A stretch of 64,000 nucleotides of DNA from Diaporthe sp. PMI_573 (lineage: Eukaryota > Ascomycota > Sordariomycetes > Diaporthales > Diaporthaceae): contig JAJTUP010000034.1 of assembly GCA_021399435.1 (NCBI GenBank), positions 434,001 to 498,000 of the forward strand. The letters are read 5' to 3'. Positions 1-15,831 of this stretch are shown in pieces. The notes under the pieces were generated by a model. The model was not told the origin of the DNA. It saw nothing but the letters and a program-made list of their open reading frames with translations, and searched no databases. The translations under genes were made by a program, and so were the position numbers. The first letter of the stretch is position 1; every line of letters starts with the position of its first letter.

Positions 1-199
1 ACCCAAACATAATGTTCCATACCATGCCGCACAATCCACCCCAGAAGACAGACCAGAACATGCGTGGCCCTCCTCGCCCATCATTCTCATTAGATCTTGT
101 ACACAAGCTGTCCATCGGTAAACCTGTGTGATCCATCACCGTTAGCAAGCCGGACGAGATAGAAGGTGCAAAATCGGGGAGGTCAACTCCGGGTCAAAC

Positions 200-2910
<2,711 letters not shown>

Positions 2911-3741
2911 GATGTCGTACTTGAGGCAAATCTAGACACTTGGTACGGCAGGTCAAGGCTGGTGGGGGATTGTCGTCGAGATTTGCAGGAGGGGATGGAA
3001 GGGGGTTGCTGAGGCGGGTTGGTTTATTGGGAAGAACGAGAAGTTGTGCTGCGACTTTTTGGGACGCGTCGACGCGAAGTCGATTGGGTCGACCGCGTCC
3101 TGGCGCGTAAAGTGGCTTCACTAACAGGCGTGACTCCTTTGTGCTGCACAATTTCGCAAGTCCCGAAGTAGTTGAAGATAGGTCCAAGAATCCCATTAAT
3201 ATCCCTGCAAGCCCACCCCCCATTTCTTCCCATCTCCGCGTGTGTCTCGGTCCGCATTGAGGAGCCCCAGGACTATCATATCCTCAGAGGCAGCCCATGT
3301 TGCGCTTTGTTTTGGCTCCACGCACGATACGTTGAAATGCCGTTCGGAGGCAAATACCAACACGTGGTTTTGAATCAGAAATGTCACCTTGAGAGCCAAA
3401 CTTGCGAACTCGCGGAAAACTTGTGGCAAGAACAATAAGCCATCAAGGAGTCGATCATGCGTATTGTCCGAGGTTGTGCATAAAAGCATTTCATTCAAAT
3501 TTTAATCCTGCGTTCGCCTACCCTCACCCTGCACCCCTCCTAAGATTGTTGTCCTTAGAAATACTACTGTTTTCTCCCGATTCCCTCCTCTTCCCAAGGC
3601 CGTCCCTTTATGATTGAAGCTCCCGGATTACTGTTGCTCGACTTCGGTTTGAGGGAGCTCGGATTAAGCTGGCAGACCAGCAGCTTGCCCGCATAGAAAT
3701 TTCCTAATCATCCGTCTATTCATGCATTCTTATCACCTAGG
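2911..3741. other. Intergenic region, MCM3 promoter and BRO1 3' end
   Basis: 831 bp between the BRO1 stop and the MCM3 start. The short reading frames here are not protein-like. It should hold the MCM3 promoter and BRO1 terminator, but no individual element can be assigned with confidence. Confidence 0.6.
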
Positions 3742-6700
3742 CTATTTCCACGCGTTCAAGCCAGCCCATGGGTCTGCTTGGCTCTGCGGTTGCTGTTGTG
3801 AAGTCGGCTGCTGTGCAGGATATCCATAATTGCTTGCTCCGTAGTGGACAGTCTGCTGGGGACCCAATGGTGGCGGCCCAGGGGGAGGCGGAGGCGGTAT
3901 GAATCCAGGGGGGACATAACTCTGCGACGGCGTGGCTGCATGAGGGTTCCCGTAGGTGCTGAATGGTCTTGAAGACTGCCCAAAACTCGTTTGCGTAGGA
4001 GGTGGTGACGCAGGTCCGGGTCGCATTCCGGTGACTGACCCGAAACTTGTTTGCGTCGGCGGCGGCGAGGTGGGCCCAGGCGTTCGCCCGTATGTGCTCG
4101 GGTTGTAGGCGCTTTGATATTGGGGCATTTGCGTCTGAGAAGGTGGGGGCGATGTTGGGACTTGGTACTGGCCGGCAAAGTTCGTTTGTGGGTATCTTGG
4201 AAGATTGTTACTGAAGTTCAGTGGTGATGGCGTAGGTCGTGTCGAATCCGCCGGGTTCGGTGGCGATGAGGGAGGCTCCATAGACATCCTCTCCATGAGG
4301 CCACGGAGGCGTTCCTGTTCAAGCGAAGCTTGCGCGCTCTTGTTGGCAGCGCGCTCCTGCTCGATCTGGTTCAAGAGCTGGGCACCCTCAGAACGGCGAT
4401 TGTTGACAAAAGATTCCACGTTTTGTTCGAGGCTCTCAACGGTCTCCTTCATCTCTGCATACCATCTCTTCGCGCTTTGTAGACCTGCTTCGAGATCCAG
4501 GAATTCCTGGTACGCTCGCTTGTACTTCCCAACGACGGAGGCCCGCTGCCTCTGAATAGCCTCGTACTTGCTCTGCTCTGACCTGACGCGCTTGTCCTGC
4601 AGCAGATTGTTGAAGGTCATAGAGAGCTCTTTCATTAGAGCTGACTGTTTGTGATTGGCTTGAAGCAGGCGAGTCTGGTGCGGCCGGAACTTTTCCAGTT
4701 CTTGTTGGAAAAGTTGGTTCTCATAATTTGCTATCGACTTCTTGTTCAAGATGAGAATCTGGGAGATGTCGTCGTTGTGGACCTGTTTCTGGTTAGCATG
4801 GGAATGTATGTCAGAAGATCATAGCACGCTTGCCTTCTCTTTGAGATCCTTGAGGACCTGGTTACGCTCTCGTTTGATCAGATTCAGCTTCTTTAAAGTC
4901 TCCTCAACCTTCTTGATCTGATCCATGACACTAGGCCCGCTGTCATCGAAGTCCGCGTCGAGAAGGTTCGGCTCCGTTGCAGGGCTTCCCACACCACTTG
5001 ACTTGCCGCGCACCTTGCCCACAACCTTTTGGAACAACGCGTCGACTTCACCATGCCGAGCCGCAGATCGCATCTCGTCGAAGACGTCTTGGTTCTGTCC
5101 CAGCTTTGAAGCGAGCTGCGCATCGCTCCTTGATGCCTCACTCAAAGCCTCGCGGTAATTCCTGATGTCGCTCCTCAGTGTTGTAGTCAGTCGTCCACTG
5201 GGTTGTTGCGTCCATTCACTCTCGTACTTCGAACGCATCTTCTCGCAGACGCCTTCTTCCATGTCCAATTGCTGTGAACATTTATCCAAGGTGGAGATCG
5301 TGGAGTCTCTCTCTGATCTCAAGGTCTCGAAGATCATGCGTGGATTCTCATGTCCTGCGACGTCGTCACACCATGTACGAAAATCCTCGTCCGGGAGTAT
5401 ATCCTGGTCAAAGCCACCTTTGAGCACCTGCAATGCCCCCGGGAGCCTCAAGTAGTCGAGGCTCGCAGCCATCTCGCTGTTTGCCAGATCAACACGTTCC
5501 GTCTCGGCCCTTATCAGTTTCGCCTTTTCTTCGTCGTAGAGACTTGCAGATTCTGTCACTGCCATCGGTACAATCTTTGAAAACAGGTCCGGGCCAGTAA
5601 TTCGTTGGATATCCTGGCCAGCGTAGAGCTCTGAGACTGGTATGGGTTTGGCAGCAGGCAGTTTAGCCACAGGAGCCAGGCTAGCCTCTGGGGGCACATT
5701 TTGGTGGTAGATGTAGTCGTTGTCCTTGGCCAGCTCCTTCAGTTTCTCCTGGACAGTCGAAAGATGCCGCTTCGTGTGCTCGACAAGAAGACTACCGCAG
5801 TCCGCTTGTAGATTCGAGCTTGGTGGAACAAATCCAGGAAAGCTCGAGGCGCCTTTGCTGGCCTCCTTTGCTAGAGTCTCGGCAGCTTGGAGTCTACCGA
5901 CAGCAACACCATGGGCATTAGCATCGTCATCTGCCAATGCCTGATAGTACTGGGCCATGGAATTCAAGAGGTTGGCTTTGATCTGCCGTGGGTAGTTAGC
6001 AAAATACAGAGTCACATCATGGTGGTGTGTCCCTCAAAGGGGGGTTGGGTTCCTACCTGGACCATCAGAAGCCAGACCTTCTCGAAGATTGCCTTTGTGA
6101 CATTTTCCTGGACGCCCTCAATGGACTGGCTGTATAAAGTGCCTGCCTGACTGGCAAGCTTGGCCAACAGCCCAACCTTCTTCTGATCAGCTATCTGCTT
6201 CTCCAAGAACACCTCCTGGGCCTGGGCAAGGGTGATAGCGATGAGCGTCTTGACGGTATCGCGGCTCAGATCGACGGACGGCGCGTGGAGGAAGTTCTCG
6301 TTGATGTAGCTGAACATGCCGGCGGATGCCTGGAACGAATGGTAGGCGGTCTTCAAGCCCGATTCTTCCGACCTGGGCTGGTTTGCGGCATGGCAGGACA
6401 GGACGGCGGAAATGTTGAATATGATGGAAGCTTTCTCGAAGGCCAAGGAGTACTGGGAGGTAGGCTTGTGCGTAAAGGCGTCGAACCTGGGAGAAACATT
6501 AGCCGCGTGGCCGCGGGATTTTGCACGCGCCTCGCCAGACAACGCACCATGTGAAAGAGATCTTGATGTGCTGTTCGTCGACGGGGAAGCGCAAGTCGAG
6601 CAGTTCGAGCTGGCCGTAGTATCTGTAGAGAAGATCCCTCCCAGCGGTGCTGTCCTTCCCGGCACCCCTCATGTCCTGCCTGAGGCGGTTTAGGGTGGCG

Positions 6701-6825
6701 CATTCCTCGGCATATCTCTCGGGGTCGTCGCCATAGGTATGCTGTATGTAGTGTTTCAGAGGGTGTATCCAGTCGATCTCGTTGGTGGCCTTGAGAGGCA
6801 CCGATATCATGGGAATCTGGGCCAT
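3742..6825 (-). CDS. bro1: BRO1-domain vacuolar sorting protein (ESCRT-associated, ALIX family)
   Basis: Bro1 binds the ESCRT-III protein Snf7 on endosomes and recruits the deubiquitinase Doa4 during multivesicular-body sorting. Four exons: 6548..6825, 6057..6486, 4834..5982 and 3742..4782; phases agree and give 965 residues, near the roughly 1000 of other fungal Bro1. The start is ATG 6825 (MAQIPMISVP). The frame opens a few codons earlier, but only at a TTG. Residues about 1-390 form the BRO1 domain (RDLLYRYYGQLELLDLRFP, SQYSLAFEKASIIFNISAVL); 400-730 form the V-shaped coiled-coil domain; the tail is proline-rich with repeated short Pro/Thr/Ser blocks, a probable SH3/WW/Doa4 contact surface. 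The N-terminus and linker fit Bro1 better than its paralogue PalA/Rim20. The third intron (4783..4833) seems to start with GC rather than GT: AAG|GCAAGC, branch GCTAAC, end ACAG. A GT donor 6 nt downstream (intron 4783..4827, adding two residues) is the alternative. Confidence 0.96.
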
Positions 6826-9117
6826 GTCTGCGGTTGGCAACTGGTGACCGGGGGGGTGCAGAGGGGCGGGGGTCGTCGAAGCCAGAGGCCAAAGACCAAA
6901 GCTTGTAGCCAGAGGGGATACGGCAGGTCGCCCTTCCGAGGTGGTTGAGAGAGCTTTCAGCCCGAGATGTGAGCGGAGAGGGGTTCTTTCGACAATCTCA
7001 TAACGTTGGGAGGTTCGTTGTGTTTGGCGCGATGCGTGGGGAGGTAGGATAAGCTCTCGCTAGGTAGCTGCCCGTGGCTAGGTGGACGGGTGTATCGTGC
7101 TGCTGTGTATGTACTGCACTGTACATCAGTAGGTTGGCTGGGCCCAAATGCAAATGCGAACAAGCGCAGTAACCTGTAGTTGGCGTGGTGGTACGTATCG
7201 CTTTCCGGTGTGGCACGCCGCAGAGGTGTGGGGCGGGCTCCGAGGTTGCAGGGCTGCCCAAATGCAAGTAAGTGGTGGGACTGACCTTGTGGTTTCGCTG
7301 CTGCTTTGTCTTGTTCTCTCGAGGCTCAGAGAAATGACATTGATTTGACCATGATGCACCAGACAAAACAAATGACTGGAGTTCCCCAGGTCATAGCCGC
7401 CCGACGACACCAACGCGCTGGGTGTCCTAGGCAGTGACGGAGGCGTTGTTTGGACGCGGCCTCTGCTCGGGAGCTCCCTTCCTTGCTGGGATCAACCCAT
7501 CTCGCTGGCTCTCAGCTGGATCCGTAGCCGCCATTGCAACCCTGCGCCGCATCTTCACCAGGCGGTCCCACGCAACTAGCACGCAGTCAAGCATTTACAC
7601 CCAAACAGGCCTCTGGGCCGCGCTTTGTATTTTTTTCTTCTCTCGCTCTCCCTCCATCTCACACGCGAGAGGCGGTCACCAAGGAGACAGTGCTTGGTGT
7701 GAACAGTGTGTCTCGGTCGGGTCCGAATCGGACTACGGTGGAGAAACACGGCGGGGCAAATGACCTGTCGACGGCTTCAGGGTGCAGCGACTACCCTGGA
7801 CCTGGTGGCTGATGTGCGTGCAGACAGGCGGACCGTTCCTGTGGCCGATTGACAGATTTAGTACTGTATTTTATCTACTATTTCTCGTGAACCTGCCTGT
7901 TGGGTCTTTATTAAGTTGCCGTCCTTGCGTCAACCGTGCGGCGCATGCATGTGGCCCATTCTGCGACCTGCATTGCCTGGGTCTCTGGTGCCACACATAG
8001 AATTCGTCTTCTCACCGTGGTCACATGTGAGTAACCAAATCGTTGCATTTCACATAACGTTGTACGCAAATGCCATATTCAAACCTCGCCACGGTGCGCC
8101 TTACCCCCAACAACCACACAAAAAAGACAAGACAAGTTAATAAATTAAAAGTGAAGGAAAAGGAAGGGGGTGAGAGAGGAATATACATACCACTACACTG
8201 GTTGGTCTTGTTCCATGTGAAAGGGGAGTCGGCGTTCCCACTGTGACCCTCTTGGGTGACGATCCCTCCAATACCCCAATACAGGATAGTTGTAAGCCGT
8301 CACAGAAGCCCACGAGAGATGCTTCCCAAGTAGACTACTACGTAGTAATTACAAGACCCCAGCAATTTACAGTAATTGACTTCACCTCCCTGGCCGCAAG
8401 TGTTGCAATATGCACATCTGCAGTGAGCATAAACCTCAAAGCCAGATCCACGCTGAAGGTATTACACACCAGAAAAAGGACACGGGAATCCAGCAGCAGC
8501 TTAATTATATCCCTCCCCGCGAGGCCTTTTCCCACTCTCCATCTCACTTTGGACGTCTCTGGAAACCGTTGAATTCAGACGTGAGGCCCCGGGGCGAGAA
8601 TTCCACTTGGAAACACTGGTATGTGGAGACCCGGAAGGCTTGTATGCAGTGTAGCCACTGAACACGAGCGCAGACAATTTATTCTGTAGAACAATGTGTT
8701 GTAATGTCTCCGATGCCGTGCTCTGGACTCTACTTTCGGGTGTATTTCACAACCACGTCGCGAGCTCGGGAATAGGGCTTGTCGAATTCAAGGCCTATTT
8801 GTTCCGCCTGCGACGTCGCGCCGGGGCGCTGGTGCAGCTCCCAGTTTCGGAGCTCCGGCTTCTCGGAAGTGTGGGGTTGTTCACTGCCTGCGAAGCTCCC
8901 GCCTCGGGCATAATTCTGGCACCCCCCGCCCTTTGCGGATTAAACAAGGCCCCCCATACGCCATCAGGACGATCCCCATATGCAGCCATTCATAAGAACG
9001 GCCTTGCGTACAAGGCTCTCCTCCTTCAACTGCACCCGACCAACGGCTGTGTATTCACGTGCACTCAGGAAACCATCATACTGCTCATTCATCCACGTCT
9101 CAGCTCACGCACCGACC
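6826..9117. other. Divergent intergenic region between BRO1 and the FAA-hydrolase gene
   Basis: 2.3 kb. Reading frames of up to 147 codons on both strands overlap each other, show no recognisable motifs and mostly lack plausible splice-linked continuations. The region presumably carries both promoters. Nothing else can be supported. Confidence 0.6.
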
Positions 9118-10320
9118 ATGTCCTTCGATCGCCGTGAGTTCACGCCTATCTGGGCGCCCTCCCCCACAGCCGCCGGTTTACCTCTCGCTGACCTCTGTTA
9201 GTTGTCCGATTCGTGCCCAAGGGCGGCAGCAGCTCCGTTCTCATCGGCGAGCCTGTTGACGCTTCTGTTGATGTTGGAGTCGCCGTCCGTAAGGGCCAGG
9301 ATGTCCAGGTGAAGGTGTTCAGCGGCTCGTCAGTCCTGAACCCCGGCTCGGCCACGGACAAGGTCGAGGTTATCGACCGGGTGCTCTCGCCGCTTGACAC
9401 TCACGAAGTCGGGACTATCCGATGTATCGGCTTGAACGTACGTCTGCCGGACAATAAAACACCATGACGGTAGTCGCTGACAAAGCCCTCAGTACAGAGG
9501 ACATGCCAACGAAGTGGGCATGAAGATACCCGATGTCCCTGTCGTTTTCATGTACGTGCAATCCGACGCACATATCATTTTCCGTCAGCCCTCTAACACA
9601 TCTTTAGGAAGCCGGCCACCTCCCTTGCAGACCCCTGGCCAGCGCCGACGGTGATTCCTAAGCACACGCTCAAGGATGACTGCGCCGACTACGAGAGCGA
9701 GCTCGCGGTGGTCATCGGCAAGACGGCCAAGAACGTAAGCAAGGAGCAGGCGCTCGACTACGTGCTGGGCTACACGGCGTGCAACGACATATCGAGCCGC
9801 GTGCAACAGCTCAACCAGAGCCAATGGAGCTTCTCCAAGGGGTTTGACGGTGCTTGCCCCATAGGCCCAGCCCTGGTCTCGACCAAGGCGATCCCAGACT
9901 CGTCAAAGTTGCACCTAAGGGGTCTACTGAACGGCAAGGTCGTGCAGGAGAGCGGCCTTGAGTGAGTCCACCAAATACATCCACCGCTGTGACTTGATGG
10001 CTCATACTGACTTCCCTTCGTGTCTAGTGACCTCATCTTCGACGTGGCAGAACTGGTTAGCTGGTGCTCCCAGGGCACCACACTCCTTCCCGGGACCCTA
10101 ATGTAAGTCTCGCAACCCCCAGAACATGCGCTCGCTCTGCCTAGTAAATTGCATACCTTTTCATCAATCTGACCTGAATCCCTGCAGTATCACTGGTACG
10201 CCCGCTGGCATCGGCTGGGGCCGCAACCCCAAGCTTACCCTGCACGGCGGCGATGAGTTCGCTGTCGAGATTCTGCCCCATATCGGCAGCTTGTACAATG
10301 TCCTGGAGGACGAGAAATAA
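9118..10320 (+). CDS. Fumarylacetoacetate hydrolase (FAA) family protein
   Basis: This superfamily cleaves or rearranges C-C bonds in 2-oxo or acylpyruvate-type substrates with a divalent metal (FAHD1-type acylpyruvases, oxaloacetate decarboxylases, HpcE/HHDD isomerases). Six exons: 9118..9133, 9202..9437, 9493..9551, 9608..9961, 10028..10102, 10188..10320. The joins are in phase and give 290 residues, typical of the short single-domain members. Signature blocks in order: YESELAVVIGK (metal-binding glutamates), TACNDISSR, KGFDGACPIGPALV, LNGKVVQESGL and the near-terminal TGTPAGIGWGR. No targeting peptide is obvious. The first coding exon has only 16 nt; it follows ACCGACC and its donor is GTGAGT. 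Exact substrate cannot be assigned; the sequence resembles the fungal HHDD-isomerase/FAHD2-like group more than tyrosine-pathway FahA, which is over 400 residues. Confidence 0.93.
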
Positions 10321-10893
10321 ATCAAGACCGCTGGATCTGAGATAGACGGGACTGGAGTGGGGAAGAGGCCGTGCTGTGTTGGATCTCGCCTGCCTTTTCC
10401 TGATGTAGACCGAGTTTTTGAAGAAAAACAGCCGATTCAGGTTTAGTCATGTATTATCTAACGGGATCAACAAGACCGAATTTCCTACGTATAGAAATGC
10501 GCTGCCCACTCCCGCGCGTATTTCATGATTCAACGTCTAATAACAAAATCGATCCTAGTTGAAAATACGTCAACATGGTCCTCAGGTAGCTTCGAATAAT
10601 TCAAGCGGAGTAAGACTCAGCGATGCTCTACTGCACCAGGTAGTTGTATCAATATGAGCAGACGTATCGACACGCTTTCACAATCGCCATGCTCCTTCTC
10701 CACATATCTATTGAGCCTCTATATTTCGAAAAGACACAAGGATCTTAAGCTTATCTATTCCTCAAAAGAAAACCACACTCGTACCTCTATTAATAACAGA
10801 ACTCTATCCTCATCCTAAAGACGTGGTCGCTCTCTCAGATTTCGTTTTCGCATCTTCTGGTGTTCCTAGAACTTGGAACTCACAACACTTCCA
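10321..10893. other. Convergent intergenic spacer
   Basis: 573 bp between two gene 3' ends; relatively AT-rich, as expected for two 3' UTRs. No gene is visible. Confidence 0.6.
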
Positions 10894-11394
10894 TCATGAA
10901 TCAAGAATTGCAGGTAAGTGGGCCTTCCCATACTCGATTACCCCCTCAGGACCCTTCTCGACTTGCAGCCCCTTTGGCAAAGACATTACTTTTATATCTG
11001 GCACGATTTCTCTAGCAATGGAGATGGCCTGCGCAGCCTCCTCAGGGGTCCACATCGAAGCCGTGAACTGAAAGAGAGAGGGGCCTTGTTCAGCCTTGAC
11101 TTGAGATCGAGGACTGATGGGACTACGTACCATGAGATTTGGCTTGTGTTCCTCTACCATGGCTCTCACGCCTTCTATGCCTGGTCATGGATGTTTAGTT
11201 GTTGAGATCTCACACGCCCGCCTTTTGGTGTTATTCATCGGCTTACTGGTTGTATTGGCAACATGATCAATGTGATGCGTGGCTCTCATCTCCTCGCACA
11301 GCCTGCCACAGAGCTTCTTTGCTCGTTCGGCAGAGGAATTAACAGTTACGAGCCTGAACGGGCCGGCCGGTTTCCCTGTTTCTGTTGTTGTCAT
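10894..11394 (-). CDS. Small protein of unknown function (123 aa, three exons)
   Basis: Three exons, 11247..11394, 11131..11180 and 10894..11067, join in phase (donors GTAAGC and GTACGT; acceptors CCAG and TCAG) into 123 residues. The start is ATG 11394 (MTTTETGKPA). The reconstructed C-terminal two thirds look like a folded domain: GVRAMVEEHKPNLM, then FTASMWTPEEAAQAISIA and a basic/hydrophobic VMSLPKGLQVEKGPEGVIEY. No signal peptide or membrane segment. I do not recognise the family. The perfectly phased splice joins across three reading frames are the main argument that it is a real gene. It converges on the FAA-hydrolase gene. Confidence 0.62.
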
Positions 11395-14300
11395 TTTCCC
11401 AATGCAAATAGTTGGTAGTAATTATTCGGTGATAGGTTTGGAGTATGTTTAATCAATACAACCATCCGCCGACACTATTCAGCTCAGAGACTCAGGTACA
11501 GAGATATAGTTACGGTGCCCGGTGCCCGATGCCCGGTGCTTGTTTTTATTTCCGCAAGTCCGAATGCCCTCGGCCCGTGTCAGGCTTCCCAAGTCGCGGC
11601 CGGTCTGGGCAGCCCGACTCGGAGATACTGGAGCTCGGAGATCTCGGTAATAAAGAGTAGGCTTCGACCCAATCCCGATGCCAAAATATACGTACTGGCT
11701 GAGTGCGGCCACAATTGAAGAAGATACAAAGACTAATCACTGTTGAGTTTGTGTCTGGAGCTCGGCTTGCGGAGAGCCAATAGGAGTTGTGAAGAGATCA
11801 TTGGTTGTGTCGAGATCTGCACAGCTGCATGGGTTTCCACGCAGTGACGGCAAAGTACCAAAAATCCCAGGCAACTCAGGTGCCCCTGAGAAGTGTCCCT
11901 GGAAACTATCTAGTGGCTTTTGAGAGTGAGGATGTAGCCAAATTTACAGACTGCATATATTTTTCGTCATGCGGGAGTTCTGGTGCAATAACTCTCGCTG
12001 CTGAGAATAGGTGTTAAACGATAGGTTGAGATTGACATGGCAACTTCCTGCTTCCCTTTGAATTTGAATGTGAAAACTTGCCGGAGACGATCCCTGACAA
12101 AGTATGACTCAGTGTCTCGATTGGGCCACCTGTGAGGCATGCCGGCCCGTGGCGAAATAATTGTTCCCCCTTAGGCATTGATGTGATGCTTTCGTGACAC
12201 GCATCAACCATGCACGCCGTCGATTGCTTGTGATGGCCTTCATCGCAACTCCCAGGCACACTGTCTTCAGTTTGACTGGAAGCTTTCCTATTACAGTCCA
12301 AATGCTTCGGGATTGCGGTATCATTTTTGGTCAACTCTGGCAGGTCCCCATCATCAAGACCTGTGGTGCCCAAGCGCCAATTATAAGGCTGCAGAACTTG
12401 CATCGCGGCCACGAAATCGCAGACGCGTGCCCAACGGCTTTGTTCTACAGCACCCGCGTTGCTCATACAGCATGACAACCCAATTTGACAGTGGATTCCC
12501 AGATCCCACTTTCCGCCCGCGGAGCCTGGGAGCTTGGAGGAAACCGGCATAGTTCCGACCCTGTAGGAGGTAAAGGGCACTAGGGCTCCAGCTAGTGTCC
12601 CATGTTGATAGAGTAGCGAACTCTTACCCTGGGAGACGTTCAGTGATCCCGGAACACGTCGTACCAGGATGGCCTTAGAAGGCTGACGGAGCCCATCAGA
12701 TGCGTGGACGGAACCCGATTGGGCTGTGAGGACCGACTACACAACCGGCGCTGGATCATAACTTGCAGGGCATATATGGACGCCAAATGAGCAGGGAGTA
12801 AGTGGGTGACGATCAAGGTGACACAATTCACACGCGGAAATTAGTAGTCACGAAGCTGCTCAATGCCGGTTCAGTCTCTCTCTGGGATTTCTTGTCTCGA
12901 GGGAAAACGACCTCATCTCTCTGAGTCACACGTCTTGCTTTCTGAGAAGCTCAACCAGGTTCCAGCCGCAACAAAAATATTGTCGCATAGCAAACCTATC
13001 CTGCCTATCGTCCATTGTTGTACAGTACGGAGAAATTCTAAAGCAGCAGAGGGGGAAAAAAAAAAATATTCTGTGAACAATACTGAAGGCGTCCATCAGG
13101 GTCCTTACAATCAATCTGGACCTTTCAAAATAAGGCCATGACTTTCTCGGCTTCGCGGGGCCTCTTTGACAAAGGTATGGAAAATTGCAGGACGGCGCAG
13201 AGTCATCTATCCCAAGCTTGGTCTGGGGGCAGACGAATTCAAAAGATCACGCCACTCGGACGGCACTCCTGAGGTGTTACCCACTGATTTCGATGTCAAC
13301 AATGCCGGGTTGGCCGGCTCGTGCCTACAATCATTCCGGGTCTACACAGTCAAGCCGGAGCGAGGATGTGGTCTGCCGTTGCCCCCAAAATACCAGGCTA
13401 CCACGACAGCTGGACACGTTGTATCCCGGCTCCGCTTGGCTGCCGAACAAATCCCCCGTTGCCAGGGAGCTACCTTGTTCAACAGCCCAAGAGTTCCTGA
13501 GACGCGTTCGCGGAGAATCCACGCCGTACCAGGCAGATAGACGCCCACCGCTCACATTACCGCTTTCAGGTCGTTTTTGACAGTTTCATCGGGCCGGGGT
13601 GACAAGATGGGCCGTCTGCGGTAGACTGCAGTAGGTAATAAACCACCTAAAGTGCGTCTCAGTTTCAGTGGCGGGTTTGGTCAAGAGGCCCTGCCAAGAT
13701 CGCCTTTGACAGCTTGACAAGGAGCCACGAGGTAGCCTCAAGGTGCATGTAACGTGGCTCAGGACCTGGAAGGTTAGCAGGCCCTTCCATTCGAGTTCGA
13801 CTGATTGATCTTGCACTACCGTCCCTTGCCCCTATCAAGTCGTCCGGAGCGAGGTGCGCAATGCCTTCCGTTCGTCGAGGATTGGGCGCCAAGCACGGGG
13901 GATTTAAAGGTGGCTGCAAGATCTCTCACAGGGGATGGTGGTATCATTATGCGCGAACGACCAGGGAATCCCACGTGCTGGTCACACGCTCCCACGGCCT
14001 GCACGCCTCATTCGACGGGATCAAGCAATGCTGTCATCTACCGTGGTAGCGCGGGACGAGGAGCTGCAGCAACACGTTGGCACGTTGGAGAAGAGAGGTG
14101 ATGCTGCCGAGGCGTGGAGGAAGAAGCCCGGCATGCTCGGATGAACTGGAAACGTCGCTCAGGTGCCACGATCGATTGGTGATGGTTGATTGATTGATGG
14201 GCAGGCGGGCAGTTGAATGAGAGGAGTCGGCCATCGGCTCGGCTTGATGAGCAAGGAGTGTTCTAGAACGGAGAGGGTCGAGGACCCCGGATCCCGGAGA

Positions 14301-14606
14301 AAAAAGGGAGATCCACCGCCCACCAGGCAAGGGAGACACAAAAAAAACATACTTTTCGAGAAGTTGCTTCTGGTGGAGTCTCCCCACGCTTGCCAATCTG
14401 ACACTGATCGGTGCCGTTTCAATGCCACAAATCGAACGAGCCTTGAGACATGGGCAAGCCAGGGCAAGACACGGCGGGACAGGGCAACGCCATATGGCCT
14501 ACGTACCGCTGTATCAAGATCGCCGGCCTGGGTACGTCAGCTGATCTGAGACTCGGGAGACGTCGACTGCACCTGTTTGTCGAGCAGGAGGAGGAGAAAT
14601 TGGGGG

Positions 14607-14650
14607 ACGGCGGCGGCGGCGGCGGCGATGACGACGACGACGACTACGAC
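14607..14650. repeat. GGC/GAC trinucleotide repeat
   Basis: A run of GGC triplets passes directly into a run of GAC triplets, about 44 bp in all. Non-coding by context. Confidence 0.85.
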
Positions 14651-14906
14651 CAAAAGGTGGTACCCGGGAATTGGGGCTCGTCGTCAGTGGTTACCGATGT
14701 AGCCAAGCGTCTTGTCCAGTCAGACGATGGATGAAACGCGATCGCAAATGTGCCTCCCAAGGTTTCTCCGGGACGACGGGCACAGGCTGCTGTTGGTCCG
14801 AAGGAGCACACGATACGGATACGCGCGATACGTGCCCGAGAGCAGCTGCGTGTTGTACCTACTACCAGGTCTCGGAAGTGCACTTGAACAAGGCTGCCCA
14901 GGCATC

Positions 14907-14944
14907 CATGACCGTGACCGTGACCATGACCATGACCATGACCT
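14907..14944. repeat. Hexanucleotide repeat (CATGAC/CGTGAC)
   Basis: About six head-to-tail copies of a six-base unit ATGACC/GTGACC. It generates arginine-rich low-complexity translation on the opposite strand. Confidence 0.85.
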
Positions 14945-15323
14945 GACCGATCCCGCCGAATGCGCGAGTCTCACCGCTGCTGTGCTGCGTGCAGAGAGGC
15001 TGGCTCGATGAGCCTTGTCGTGGCTGCCTTTCTTCTCAGCTCGACGTTGCACGGCAGGTACCCGCCGGTATTTTCTCCCCTTTGGCAGCCGAAGCCATGC
15101 AAGGCAAACACAGTATGCACCAGGGACACACACAAGCATGCACGTATCCAAATTTACAAACACACATGGATGACGCTTGTTGTTCCGTGGGCGTACGGTG
15201 CAATTTCCCCTTGGTGACTCGGCGCGTCGCCCCCAACACCGCTCGCCCATGCACGACGCAAACCAGAGCACAAGCACAAGCACTGGCGCGCCGGGTGTGG
15301 TACGTGGAGGGAGGGCAGCTTGG

Positions 15324-15357
<34 letters not shown>

Positions 15358-15386
15358 GGATGGATGGGTGGATGGATGGATGGACG
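15324..15386. repeat. Tetranucleotide repeats TTGA then TGGA
   Basis: Eight or so copies of TTGA/ATTG followed by an interrupted TGGA/TGGG tract. The opposite strand reads as an artificial INQS repeat. Confidence 0.9.
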
Positions 15387-15450
15387 GGTGTGGGCGAGGA
15401 AGGAGTGACATGACAGGGCCCTAGTCCCGGCACCGTCCGCGTGGGCGTTT

Positions 15451-15508
15451 GGCATGGGCGCGGGCGCGGGCGTGGGCGTGGGCGTGGGCATGGGCGTGGG
15501 CGTGGGCA
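15451..15508. repeat. GGGCGT hexanucleotide repeat
   Basis: Roughly nine copies of a GGGCGT/GGGCGC/GGGCAT unit in a G-rich strand. Confidence 0.88.
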
Positions 15509-15831
15509 CTTGGTTGCAACTTCGAAAGATTTTCCCCCTTTCGACCAATTTATCAAGAGCACTCTGGCAGGGCCCAAGAAACCTTGGTTTGCTCCGCCAA
15601 CACCTAAGTATCTATAGTCAGCCCACATCTGTCCCGTCCCGCCTCGCCCGTCCAACTCCAAGTGTTGATCGGTACTGCACCTGTACAGGCTGTACTGCAC
15701 CCCCTCCACCGTGCACGTTACACGGGCTGCACACCGATCGGCCGCCTGCCGCCCAGTCTCTTCTACTCGGTGATCGTTGCATCGTCTTATTTCACATCTC
15801 ACACATGGAAGCCAAGGGAAGGAAGACACAA

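Noticed and set aside
12014..12580. 188-codon open frame on the minus strand
   Set aside because: No recognisable family and no supporting splice sites or promoter; considered chance.
14720..15829. 369-codon open frame on the minus strand
   Set aside because: Most of it is translation of the tandem repeats (PRPRPR, INQS and similar runs); no domain, and no start or splice context.
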